Numbered from the stretch's first letter, positions 30,149-37,362 are shown. The stretch: DNA of 37,362 bases from Nocardia kruczakiae NBRC 101016 (GCF_001612965.1 NZ_BDBL01000063.1:1-37362), one strand, 5' to 3'. The notes: generated by a model not told the origin, from the letters alone. A program made the numbers and translations.

Positions 30149-32317
30149 TCAGCGGCCGTGCGGATTCGGCAGCGAGCCCGGCAGTTCGAGCGGCAGCGCC
30201 CCCGGCTCGACGAGTTCGCGGGCGAGCAGGTCCGCGATCACGTCGGCGTGCACCGGATGGTGGAAGTACCAGCCCTGGGCGGTATCGCACTGCAGTCCGA
30301 GCAGCCGATCGGCCTGATGCCGGGTCTCCACACATTCGGCGGTCACGCTCAGGCCCAGATCGTGGCTGAGGTCGATGATCGTCTCCAGGATCAGCAGATC
30401 GCTGCGGCCGACCGTGCCGGCATTGCGGATGCGATGGATGAACGGCCCGGCCAGTTTCACCACGTGCAGCGGAAGCTGGCCCAGATAGGCGAGATTGGAA
30501 TAGCCGGTGCCGAAATCGTCGATGGCGATGCGGATTCCGGATTCGGCGAGGGTGTGCAGCGCCTGCAGCGGCCGCCCGATCGCATGCATGAAGGTGCGCT
30601 CGGTGAGTTCCAATTGCAGCCGGTCCGGCGGGATTCCGGTGTCGGCCACGATCTTCTGCACCCGCTCGAGCCAGGCCGGATCGGCGACCTCCTCCGCCGA
30701 GACGTTCACGCTGACCACCGGCGCCTTGTCGCCGAAGCGGTCGCACCAGCGCCGTCCCTCCCGGCACGCCTGCTCGAGCACCACCGTGCCGAGCGCGATG
30801 ATGTGGCCGCCGCCCTCGGCCAGGTCGATGAACCGTGCGGGACTGAGAATTCCCAGCTGGGGGTGGTGCCAGCGCACCAGCGCCTCCACCGCGACCGGCC
30901 GATGGTCGCCGAGATCGACGATCGGCTGGTAGTCGAGGAAGAATTCGCCGCGGGCCAGCGCGCCCGGGAGATCGGCGAGCAGTTCGGCGCGGGTGTGCTC
31001 TCGGCGGCGCCGGCTGGGGTCGAAGACCGCGTAGCGGCCGCGGCCGTCGGTCTTGGCCCAGTACATGGTCGAATCGGCGGCCTGCAGTAGCTCTTCGGTG
31101 GTGGTTTCGGCGGCCTGTTCGGAGATGACGCCGATGCTGACCCCGATCCGCAACCGGTGCCCGTCGATGTCGAACGGCACGGTGAACGCGTCGAGCACCG
31201 TGCGGGCCAGATCGATCAGTTCCCGCCGGCGCCGCGTGCGGGGCACCAGGATGACGAATTCGTCGCCGCCCATACGGGCCACGAGATTGTTCTCCCCGAC
31301 CGCGCACGCGCACAGCCGGGCCGCCGCGCGGGTGAGCAGTTCGTCACCGATGGAATGGCCGAAGGTGTCGTTGACAGCCTTGAAATGGTCGAGGTCGACG
31401 TAGCACAGGCCGACTCGCGCGTCCGGGTCGGCGAAGGCTTCGGTGAGGGCGTCGAAGAACCGGGACCGGTTGGCCAGCCCGGTGAGCGGATCGTGATGGG
31501 CGCGGTAGCTGAGCCGCTCGCGCAGCTCGCGCTGTTCGGAGATGTCCTCGACCAGGACCAGCGTGTACTGCGGCCGGCCGTGATCGTCACGGATCAGCGA
31601 GACGTTGATATTGGTCCACACGGTGTGCCCGTCGCGATGGCGATAGGCCTTCTCCATCTGCGCATGCTCGTGATCCCCGCGCAGCACCCCCGCGTACAGC
31701 TCCCACATGCCCGGCGGATCGTCGGGATGGGTGAGGTCGGTGACCTCGAGTTCGTACATCTGTTCCGGTTCGTAGCCGAGCATGGCGGCGAACGCGTTGT
31801 TGACCTCGATGATCCGGCCGGTCATATCCGACAGCCCCGTGCCGATCCCGGCCTGGGAGAACACGGCCCGCAATCGGGCCTCACTGGCACGCAACTGTTC
31901 CTCCACCACACTGCGCGCCGCGATATCAGCGGTGCGCACACTTTCCTGTTCGCTGAGCAGCCAGGCCCGGAACGCTCGCACGTAACCACCGGCGAAGGCG
32001 CCGATCAATTCCGCGGCCCGGCCGGAGGCGATGTCGAGTTCGGCGAAGTAGGTGGCCAGCACCGTCATGGTGCGGCCGAGAACCTCGTCGCCGACGAAAT
32101 GAGCGCGGGCCAGATCGCCGCCCAGTTCGGCGACCCGCGCGGTACCGCCGGAGTCGGCGGCGTCGGTCAACCCCCGGGCGAGGGTGAGCAGCAACTGGTG
32201 GGCCTCGGAAACGCTCATGGGTACGACGTGATCGCGGACCCCGCCGCCGAGCGCCGCTGCCCATCGGTGCGCCAGGTCGGCGTGCGGACCGTCGTGTTCG
32301 GACCCATCCCACGCCAT
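30149..32317 (-). CDS. PAS-GGDEF-EAL cyclic-di-GMP signalling protein
   Basis: 722 residues, cytoplasmic (no membrane segments). Residues 1-150 are helical and of unknown type. A PAS domain follows (ARLRAVFSQAGIGTGLSDMT to VLVEDISEQR, about 155-275), then a GGDEF domain with intact YVDLDHFKAVND and MGGDEF (about 347-351), and an EAL domain with EALVRWHH, VNVSAEE, ELTER, DDFGTGYSNL, AECVET and AQGWYF. The inhibitory RxxD site before GGDEF is absent (GENN instead), so a cyclase would lack product inhibition. In the EAL domain the usual K-I/L-D motif reads KLA. ATG 32317 was chosen because a -10 lies 7 nt upstream; an earlier GTG would include the promoter. Net activity cannot be predicted. Confidence 0.9.
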   Translation of the reverse strand: MAWDGSEHDGPHADLAHRWAAALGGGVRDHVVPMSVSEAHQLLLTLARGLTDAADSGGTARVAELGGDLARAHFVGDEVLGRTMTVLATYFAELDIASGRAAELIGAFAGGYVRAFRAWLLSEQESVRTADIAARSVVEEQLRASEARLRAVFSQAGIGTGLSDMTGRIIEVNNAFAAMLGYEPEQMYELEVTDLTHPDDPPGMWELYAGVLRGDHEHAQMEKAYRHRDGHTVWTNINVSLIRDDHGRPQYTLVLVEDISEQRELRERLSYRAHHDPLTGLANRSRFFDALTEAFADPDARVGLCYVDLDHFKAVNDTFGHSIGDELLTRAAARLCACAVGENNLVARMGGDEFVILVPRTRRRRELIDLARTVLDAFTVPFDIDGHRLRIGVSIGVISEQAAETTTEELLQAADSTMYWAKTDGRGRYAVFDPSRRRREHTRAELLADLPGALARGEFFLDYQPIVDLGDHRPVAVEALVRWHHPQLGILSPARFIDLAEGGGHIIALGTVVLEQACREGRRWCDRFGDKAPVVSVNVSAEEVADPAWLERVQKIVADTGIPPDRLQLELTERTFMHAIGRPLQALHTLAESGIRIAIDDFGTGYSNLAYLGQLPLHVVKLAGPFIHRIRNAGTVGRSDLLILETIIDLSHDLGLSVTAECVETRHQADRLLGLQCDTAQGWYFHHPVHADVIADLLARELVEPGALPLELPGSLPNPHGR

Positions 32318-32324
32318 GTCGATG

Positions 32325-32354
32325 ATGGTAGCCGGGGCGTGGACTTCATGTGAA
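32325..32354 (-). promoter_or_regulatory. Promoter of the GGDEF-EAL gene
   Basis: On the minus strand TTCACA and TACCAT are 18 bp apart, and the ATG comes 7 nt after TACCAT, predicting a leaderless mRNA. Confidence 0.5.
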
Positions 32355-32433
32355 CCGCGGGAGTTTCGCACGTGTGTCGAATACGATTGCGTGGCTTCGC
32401 CTTCCGGCGGGGTTGAATTCCAGAGAGGTTGCG

Positions 32434-33240
32434 ATGACCAGACCTAGTTGGGCGCCGGAAGGCATCGACCTGGATCGGCCCAGCGCATCCCGGGTGTACG
32501 ACTATTTCGTCGGCGGGATGCACAATTTCGAGATCGATCGCACACTGGCACGCCAGATCGAATCGTTCACTCCGAATGTCGCCGAAACCATGCGCGCCAA
32601 CCGAGATCTGTTGCGTCGCTGCGTGCGTCATCTGGTCGACGCCGGTATCACGCAATTCCTGGATCTCGGCTCGGGCATTCCGACCGTCGGCAATGTGCAC
32701 GAGGTGGCGCAGGCGCGCAATCCGCAGGCGCGGGTCGTCTACGTCGATATCGATCCGGTGGCGGTGGCGCACAGCCGGGCGATTCTGGACGGCAACCCGC
32801 ATGCGGCGGTCGTGCAGGCCGATGTCGCCGAGCCGGACACGATTCTGCACGATCCGCTGGTGCGCGAGGTGCTGGACTTCGACCGGCCGATCGCCGTATT
32901 GCTCTTGGGAGTCCTGCATTTCGTCCCGGACGAGGCCGATCCGGCGGGATGTGTGGCACGGCTGCAGCAGGCCGTCGCCCCGGGCAGCTATCTGGCGATC
33001 ACCCATGCCACCGCCGACGGGCAGCCGGTCGAAGTGCTGGAGGCGCAGAAGCTCTCGGGGCGCACCTCGACCGAGATCGTGCTGCGCGACAGAAACCATA
33101 TCGCGGGATTCTTCCACGACTGGCCGTTGCTGGAACCAGGACTGGTGCATCTGCCGTTGTGGCGGCCGGACAATCCGGCCGACGTGGGGGAGCATCCCGA
33201 ATTCTCCGGTGCCTATGGCGGTTTGGCGTTGCTGAGCTGA
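32434..33240 (+). CDS. DUF574-type SAM-dependent methyltransferase
   Basis: 268 residues. The N-terminus WAPEGIDLDRPSASRVYDYF followed by VGGMHNFEIDR is the hallmark of the actinobacterial PF04672 family. The SAM-binding loop is FLDLGSGIPTVGN (about 74-86), followed by the acidic strand VVYVDIDPVAVAHS and the post-I region VQADV. Families of this type are numerous in Nocardia and Streptomyces; substrates are unknown. ATG 32434 follows AGAGAGG by 5 nt. It is divergent from the cyclic-di-GMP gene with a 116-bp gap. Its C-terminus (FHDWPLLEPGLVHLPLW) is also family-typical. Confidence 0.88.
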   Translation: MTRPSWAPEGIDLDRPSASRVYDYFVGGMHNFEIDRTLARQIESFTPNVAETMRANRDLLRRCVRHLVDAGITQFLDLGSGIPTVGNVHEVAQARNPQARVVYVDIDPVAVAHSRAILDGNPHAAVVQADVAEPDTILHDPLVREVLDFDRPIAVLLLGVLHFVPDEADPAGCVARLQQAVAPGSYLAITHATADGQPVEVLEAQKLSGRTSTEIVLRDRNHIAGFFHDWPLLEPGLVHLPLWRPDNPADVGEHPEFSGAYGGLALLS

Positions 33241-33287
33241 GCACGACTGTAGGGTGTGGACGCCCGTTTGAATATGGAAGGAATGCG

Positions 33288-33722
33288 GTGCGTACACCTT
33301 TGCTGATGGTTGTGTTCGGTCTGGCGCTGACGGCCGGTGGGGCGAATGCGGTTGCCGGGGCCGACCCGATTCCCGCGGTGCCCGGTGCCGTGCAGGCGGT
33401 ATCGGAGCCGATCATCGTCGGTACCGACGGCGACGGCGGGACCACGACCCTCGACGTCGGTCAGGAACTGGCGGTGGCCCTGCCCGACAACCCGACGACC
33501 GGTTACGTCTGGCAGATCGGTGAGGTCGACCGCGGGGTGCTCGCCCAGGAGGGTGACCCGGTGTTCCGGCCGGGCAGCTCGATGCCGGGCGCGCCCGGTA
33601 CCAGTGTGTGGACCTTCACCGCTGCCCGCGCCGGCAGCACCCGGCTCAGCCTGGTGTCGGTGCGGCCGTGGGACCAGGCCAACCCGGGCCAGCGGTTCTC
33701 GATGACGGTCACCGTGCGGTAA
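33288..33722 (+). CDS. Secreted chagasin-type (I42) cysteine protease inhibitor
   Basis: 144 residues with a signal peptide (MRTPLLMVVFGLALTAGGAN, cleavage probably near AVAGA). The mature part has the I42 loops: NPTTGYVW at about 68-75 (the NPTTGY loop inserts into the active site of papain-like proteases), a G-rich loop after FRPGSSMPGAPGTSVWTF, and the RPW motif in LVSVRPWDQ. Chagasin-family proteins inhibit papain-type cysteine proteases; bacterial targets are largely unknown. GTG 33288 follows AAGGA by 5 nt. A TAGGGT -10-like hexamer lies about 35 bp upstream. The gene is convergent with the ABC-F gene across a strong hairpin. Confidence 0.87.
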   Translation: MRTPLLMVVFGLALTAGGANAVAGADPIPAVPGAVQAVSEPIIVGTDGDGGTTTLDVGQELAVALPDNPTTGYVWQIGEVDRGVLAQEGDPVFRPGSSMPGAPGTSVWTFTAARAGSTRLSLVSVRPWDQANPGQRFSMTVTVR

Positions 33723-33738
33723 TACCGCCGGTATCGAT

Positions 33739-33767
33739 ACGGCCCGTCACCGGAAGGGACGGGCCGT
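33739..33767. terminator. Bidirectional hairpin terminator
   Basis: ACGGCCCGTC and GACGGGCCGT form a perfect 10-bp stem with a 9-nt loop between the convergent inhibitor and ABC-F genes. Confidence 0.8.
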
Positions 33768-33811
33768 TCGCGTGTCCAGGGCCGCCGTACCGCCGCCGGG
33801 TCGGACACGTA

Positions 33812-35470
33812 TCACCGGTGCGGCGGTTCGTGTCCTGGTGTCGCCGTAAGGGTGTCGTCGAGCAGGCGGCCGTCCGCGAGTCGCAGCCGACGGCTCACCC
33901 GCACCTCGGCGAGGAACCGTTCGTCGTGACTGACGACCACGATCGCGCCCCGATAGGACTCCAGGGCGCCGACCAGCTGCCCCACGCTCACCAGATCCAG
34001 ATTGTTGGTGGGTTCGTCGAGCAGCAACAGCTGCGGCGCCGGTTCGGCGAACAGCACGCAGGCCAGGGTAGCCCGCAGTCGCTCCCCGCCGGAGAGGACA
34101 CCGACCGGCAGGTGGGCGCGGGAGCCGCGGAACAGGAAGCGCGCCAACAGGTTCATCCGCTGCGCGGCGGGCAGGTGCGGCGCGGCGGCCGCCAGATTCT
34201 GCGCCACGGTCCGGCCGGGGTCGAGCAGGTCGAGCCGCTGGGACAGGTAGGCGATGCGACCGTCGGCGCGGGTGACGGTCCCGCTGTCGGGGGTGAGGTC
34301 GCCGTGCACGATGCGCAGCAGCGTGGATTTGCCCGCGCCGTTGGGTCCGGTGAGGGCGATGCGCTCGGGTCCGCGGATGGCGAGATCGGCGCCCTCGCCG
34401 GCGAACAACTCGCGGTCGCCGAAGCGGAACCGGATGTGCTCGGCGGCGAACAGGGTGCGCCCGGCCGGGACCTCGGTATCGGGCAGGTTCAGCACGATGC
34501 GCTGTTCCTCGCGCAGCGCCCGCCCGGCTTCGTCGAGGCGGTTCTTCGCGGCGTCGAGACGAGCGCCGTGGGTTTCGTTCGCGCGTCCCGCCGACTGCTG
34601 TGCGTTGCGTTTCATGGTGCCGGCGAAGATCTTCGGCAGTCCGGCGTTGCCGAGATTGCGTTGCGCGTTGCTCGCCCGGCGCGCGGCGCGTTCGCGGGCC
34701 TGCTGCAATTCCCGTTTCTCGCGTTTGACCTCCTGTTCGGCGGTGCGGATGTTCTTTTCCGCCACCGCCTGCTCGGCCTGCACCGCCTGCTCGTACGCGG
34801 TGAAACTGCCTCCGTAATAACGGATTTCGCCGTCGTGGAGTTCGGCGATGCGATCGGTGCGGTCGAGCAGGGCGCGGTCGTGGCTGACCAGCAGCAGGCA
34901 GCCGTTCCAGTCGGTGAGCACGTCGTAGAGCTGATGGCGGGCCTCGAGGTCGAGATTGTTGGTCGGTTCGTCGAGCAACAGCACGTCCGGTCGCCGCAGC
35001 AGCTGGGCGGCCAGGCCGAGTGAGACGATCTGCCCGCCGCTGAGGGTGTGCATCCGCCGGTCGAACGGCAGCTCGCCCAGCCCGAGCCGGTCGAGTTGGG
35101 CGCGCGTGCGTTCCTCGATGTCCCAGTCGGCGCCGATGGTGGTGAAATGCCGCTCCTCGGTGTCGCCGGATTCGACGGCGGCCAGCGCGGCCAGCACCGG
35201 TGCGATGCCGAGGACTTCGGCGACGGTCGGTTCTCCGGTCAGGGGCAGATTCTGCGGCAGGTATCCGAGGATGCCGTCGACGGTGATGCTGCCCGCCGAG
35301 GGGGTCAGCTCGCCGGCGATCAGGCGCAGCAGGGTGGTCTTTCCGGCGCCGTTGGGAGCGACCAGGCCGGTCCGCCCGCCCGGCACGCTGAAGGACAGAT
35401 CCCGGAACACCGGAGTGTCGTCGGGCCAGGTGAACGACAGATTCGAACAGACGATGAAGGCATCGGACAT
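33812..35470 (-). CDS. ABC-F family ATPase, antibiotic-resistance type candidate
   Basis: 552 residues, two ABC domains in one chain and no membrane segment, the ABC-F layout. Domain 1: Walker A APNGAGKTT (38-46), signature LSGGQIVSLG (about 142-151), Walker B DVLLLDEPTNNLDLE. An Arg/Glu/Ala/Gln-rich helical linker (about 220-300) corresponds to the P-site tRNA interaction motif. Domain 2: GPNGAGKST (about 371-379), LSGGERLRA, LLLLDEPTNNLDL. ABC-F proteins act on ribosomes; some displace macrolides, lincosamides or pleuromutilins, while others are translation factors. ATG 35470 follows GAGG by 8 nt. A 121-nt gap separates it from a 9-codon leader frame, the arrangement used for antibiotic-induced ABC-F genes. 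Confidence 0.9.
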   Translation of the reverse strand: MSDAFIVCSNLSFTWPDDTPVFRDLSFSVPGGRTGLVAPNGAGKTTLLRLIAGELTPSAGSITVDGILGYLPQNLPLTGEPTVAEVLGIAPVLAALAAVESGDTEERHFTTIGADWDIEERTRAQLDRLGLGELPFDRRMHTLSGGQIVSLGLAAQLLRRPDVLLLDEPTNNLDLEARHQLYDVLTDWNGCLLLVSHDRALLDRTDRIAELHDGEIRYYGGSFTAYEQAVQAEQAVAEKNIRTAEQEVKREKRELQQARERAARRASNAQRNLGNAGLPKIFAGTMKRNAQQSAGRANETHGARLDAAKNRLDEAGRALREEQRIVLNLPDTEVPAGRTLFAAEHIRFRFGDRELFAGEGADLAIRGPERIALTGPNGAGKSTLLRIVHGDLTPDSGTVTRADGRIAYLSQRLDLLDPGRTVAQNLAAAAPHLPAAQRMNLLARFLFRGSRAHLPVGVLSGGERLRATLACVLFAEPAPQLLLLDEPTNNLDLVSVGQLVGALESYRGAIVVVSHDERFLAEVRVSRRLRLADGRLLDDTLTATPGHEPPHR

Positions 35471-35540
35471 GAGTGAGACCTCGAAAGTCGTTGCGGCACG
35501 GTGTAATCGCGCCACAGGGTGATCGGGTGAACGACGACAT

Positions 35541-35578
35541 GGCCACGTCGGCGACGCCGCGTGCGCCTACCGGTGGCC
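35541..35578 (-). repeat. Inverted repeat between leader frame and ABC-F start
   Basis: GGCCAC (35541-35546) and GTGGCC (35573-35578) enclose 26 nt that can form a further GGCG/CGCC stem. In an mRNA of the ABC-F gene this would be a two-tier hairpin between the leader stop and the ABC-F start. GC-rich DNA makes such hairpins common, so the evidence is modest. Confidence 0.35.
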
Positions 35579-35591
35579 GTGACTTCCGGGT

Positions 35592-35621
35592 CTATCCGGA
35601 GATGTCGAGTTCACCAACCAT
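35592..35621 (-). promoter_or_regulatory. Candidate leader peptide MVGELDISG of the ABC-F gene
   Basis: On the minus strand AAGGAG (35634-35629) is followed 7 nt later by ATG and a 9-codon frame ending in TAG. Its stop is 121 nt before the ABC-F ATG, with an inverted repeat between. Antibiotic-induced ABC-F genes elsewhere are often controlled by ribosome stalling on such leaders. No convincing terminator U-tract is visible. The match of spacing and Shine-Dalgarno sequence is strong; the function is inferred. Confidence 0.45.
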
Positions 35622-35710
35622 GTCTGGTCTCCTTGATCTACCGACTCCGCCCGACGATAACAGCCAGACCGTATCTCGCGGAAAAGGGCGAGGTCGGATT
35701 ACCTCGTGCG

Positions 35711-35739
35711 TTGACAGGTCGCCGCGACAGGCTTAATCT
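35711..35739 (+). promoter_or_regulatory. Near-consensus promoter of the DoxX-type gene
   Basis: TTGACA (35711-35716), a 17-bp spacer and TAATCT (35734-35739). This is the closest match to the housekeeping sigma consensus in the window. It is followed by a palindromic operator overlapping the -10. Confidence 0.78.
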
Positions 35740-35754
35740 TGACAGTGTCAAGAT
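35736..35754. promoter_or_regulatory. 19-bp palindromic operator ATCTTGACAGTGTCAAGAT
   Basis: Two 9-bp arms around a central G are perfectly inverted. The site covers the end of the -10 and the expected transcription start, so a bound TetR- or MarR-type protein would block the promoter. No such regulator gene is adjacent. Confidence 0.72.
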
Positions 35755-35776
35755 GGACCGATCCGGAGGGTGTCCC

Positions 35777-36211
35777 ATGGCCCCGCTCGTCGTACTCGTC
35801 GTCGTCACCGCACTGGCCCGGCTCGCCGGTGCGATCGACCTCGCCGACTGGCTCGATTCGTGGCCGCACGCCCTGCGCGTCGGACTGGCCGCGATGTTCC
35901 TGCTGACCGCGTCGGCCCACTTCCAGCAGCCGCGGCGTGACGCGCTGATCGCGATGGTCCCGCCCGGGCTGCCGTCCGCCGCCGGGCTGGTGACGCTGAC
36001 CGGTGTTCTCGAGGCGGCGGGCGCGGTCGGACTGCTGATACCGCCGGTCGCGCCCGTCGCCGCCGCCGGTCTGATCGTCCTGCTGATCGCGATGTTCCCG
36101 GCGAATGTGCGGGCCGCCCGGGCCGATCTGGGGATCAAGACCATGCCGCTGCCGTTGCGCACGGCCGTGCAGGTGGTGTTCATCGCCGCTGCCGTCGCCG
36201 CGGCGTTCTGA
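35777..36211 (+). CDS. DoxX-like small membrane protein
   Basis: 144 residues with four hydrophobic segments: PLVVLVVVTALARLAGAI, ALRVGLAAMFLLTASAHF, GLVTLTGVLEAAGAVGLLIP and VAAAGLIVLLIAMFPANV; a last weak one lies near the C-terminus (VQVVFIAAAVAAAF). The AHF motif after helix 2 and the MFPANV-x-AAR element are typical of the DoxX/DoxD-like family, whose bacterial members are linked to redox or detoxification, often without a known reaction. GGAGGG at 35766-35771 supports ATG 35777; ATG 35753 in the same frame lies inside the operator. Expression should be strong when the operator is free. Confidence 0.8.
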   Translation: MAPLVVLVVVTALARLAGAIDLADWLDSWPHALRVGLAAMFLLTASAHFQQPRRDALIAMVPPGLPSAAGLVTLTGVLEAAGAVGLLIPPVAPVAAAGLIVLLIAMFPANVRAARADLGIKTMPLPLRTAVQVVFIAAAVAAAF

Positions 36212-36221
36212 TCGTTCCCGG

Positions 36222-36239
36222 CCGGTGACCGCGCACCGG
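36222..36239 (+). terminator. Short hairpin after the DoxX gene
   Basis: CCGGTG-ACCGCG-CACCGG, a perfect 6-bp stem 11 nt past the stop. Confidence 0.35.
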
Positions 36240-36278
36240 AGTCCGCTCCGCCATCCGGAGAACCGATAGTGTCGACAG

Positions 36279-36300
36279 CGCGCCGAGGTCACTCGGCGTG
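36279..36300 (+). other. Hairpin in the presumed leader of the AAA regulator gene
   Basis: CGCCGAG-GTCA-CTCGGCG with two further outer pairs gives a 9-bp stem. It lies after a TAGTGT -10-like hexamer (36266-36271), so it may be in the 5' untranslated region, or it may end DoxX transcription. Confidence 0.4.
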
Positions 36301-36361
36301 TTGCTATCACCCGCGGTGACCGGCGTCGCCGGGCGCCGGGACCGGACAGGAGTGTTCACGG

Positions 36362-37362
36362 ATGTCGCTGGTCGGCCGGGAATCGGAACTCAAATATCTG
36401 GACGAAGCGATCGCCGGCATCGAGGAGCGCGGCGGCGTCGTCGTCATCGCGGGCGAAGCGGGGATCGGTAAAACCGCGCTGCTGCAGGAAGTTACGTCGA
36501 TGGCCACGCTGGCCGGTGTCCGGACCGTGGCCGTGACCGCGACCGAGGCCGAACAGCAGCTGCCGTACGCGGGTGTGCACCAGATCGTCTTCCCGCTGCG
36601 GTCCGGTCTCGATGCGCTGCCACCCACCCACGCCGCGGCCCTGAACGCCGCCCTCGGATTCGCGGACGCGGCCGCGCCGAACGAATATCTGATCGGTTCG
36701 GCGCTGCTGACCCTGCTCAGCGATCGGGCGGCCGAACAACCGCTGCTGCTGGTGGTGGAGGACCTGCACTGGCTCGATGCCGCCACCGCCGGGGTGCTCG
36801 CCTTCCTCGCGCGCCGGCTGGAATCCGAGCCGATTCTGCTGGTCGCCTCCACCCGGGACGCGGATACGGCGCTGACGCCGGCCGGACATGCGACGCTGGC
36901 GCTGTCGCGGCTGGCCGAGGAGGATGCGCGGCAGCTGCTCGACAGCGTCGCCCCCGGCCTCGACGATCAGCGGCGGGAACGGGTACTGGCGGCAGCGGCA
37001 GGAAACCCGTTGGCGCTGAAGGAATTACCGTCGGCCACCGACCGGCCGGACGCGCCGCTACCGCTCACCGAGCGTCTGGAACGCGCCTTCGGTCTGCGGG
37101 CCGATCAGCTGCCCGAGACGACCCGCACCGCCCTCCTGCTCGCCGCACTCGACGAACTCTCGGTGGAACAGACCCTGGCGGCCGCCGCGGTGCTGACCGA
37201 CGGCCCGGTCGAGGACGCGGAGCTGACCCCCGCCGTCGCCGCCGGGCTGATCGAGATCGATTCCGGCGCAGTGCGATTCCGGCATCCGCTGATGCGTTCC
37301 GCGATCCCCGCCGCGGCGCGACCGGCCACCCGGCGCGCCGCCCACCGAGCCCTGGCCTCGAC
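36362..37362 (+). CDS. AAA/LuxR-type (LAL) ATPase regulator, 3' end outside the window
   Basis: 333 codons are visible and the frame is open at the window end. It begins MSLVGRESELKYLDEAIAGI, followed by Walker A IAGEAGIGKTAL (29-40) and Walker B LLLVVEDLHWLDAAT (about 129-143), then VASTRD (sensor 1) and the LAEEDARQLL and AAGNPLALKEL helices. This is the STAND-type ATPase module of large LuxR (LAL) regulators, which usually end in a LuxR helix-turn-helix near residue 850-900; that part cannot be seen. The ATG follows AGGAG by 9 nt. The ligand and target genes are unknown. Confidence 0.85.
   Translation, partial: MSLVGRESELKYLDEAIAGIEERGGVVVIAGEAGIGKTALLQEVTSMATLAGVRTVAVTATEAEQQLPYAGVHQIVFPLRSGLDALPPTHAAALNAALGFADAAAPNEYLIGSALLTLLSDRAAEQPLLLVVEDLHWLDAATAGVLAFLARRLESEPILLVASTRDADTALTPAGHATLALSRLAEEDARQLLDSVAPGLDDQRRERVLAAAAGNPLALKELPSATDRPDAPLPLTERLERAFGLRADQLPETTRTALLLAALDELSVEQTLAAAAVLTDGPVEDAELTPAVAAGLIEIDSGAVRFRHPLMRSAIPAAARPATRRAAHRALAS

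Overview
The window is high-GC actinobacterial DNA, most likely from Nocardia or a close mycolic-acid-producing relative. The left 22 kb follows the gene order of the Mycobacterium tuberculosis Rv1691-Rv1713 block: TPR protein, HAD phosphatase, Rv1693-like protein, tlyA, nadK, recN, steA, mctB/steB, pyrG, Nudix hydrolase, xerD, parA, scpA, scpB, rluB, cmk, der. An antigen-85-type mycolyltransferase with catalytic Ser, Glu and His further right supports a mycolate-containing envelope.

Layout. 217-2910: a TPR protein with a long Arg/Gly/Asp repeat region, then a HAD phosphatase. 2911-5233: an accessory insert that splits the conserved order, holding a probable methyltransferase remnant, a YdcF-type membrane protein and a GNAT acetyltransferase. 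5234-15561: tlyA-nadK-recN, a convergent SRPBCC gene, steA-mctB, pyrG-Nudix and xerD. 15861-22323: a tightly packed run parA-scpA-scpB-rluB-cmk-der, mostly with 4-nt start/stop overlaps, closed by a hairpin terminator. Together these cover chromosome partitioning and condensation, ribosome modification and assembly, and nucleotide supply.

22324-37362 is accessory. It holds a possible 26-residue membrane peptide below a CRP-type site; a divergent TetR/FAD-monooxygenase pair; a secreted mycolyltransferase; a divergent MFS/MerR pair with a textbook MerR promoter; a short stretch of decayed genes including a broken ferredoxin; a second (DHA2-type) MFS pump below another CRP-type site; a PAS-GGDEF-EAL cyclic-di-GMP protein divergent from a DUF574-type methyltransferase; a secreted chagasin-type protease inhibitor; an ABC-F ATPase with a candidate 9-codon leader peptide; a DoxX-type membrane protein under a 19-bp palindromic operator; and the start of a large AAA/LuxR-type regulator that runs off the window.

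Recurring themes. Several genes have a TANNNT -10 hexamer 6-8 nt before the start codon, as expected for leaderless mRNAs. Two proteins of the conserved block carry Arg/Gly/Asp-rich disordered repeats. Convergent gene pairs are separated by strong hairpin terminators. No tRNA, rRNA, insertion sequence, CRISPR array or prophage was seen. I did not find a clear new multi-gene system; the best leads are the ABC-F leader, the paired repeat regions, the CRP-type sites and the altered EAL domain.
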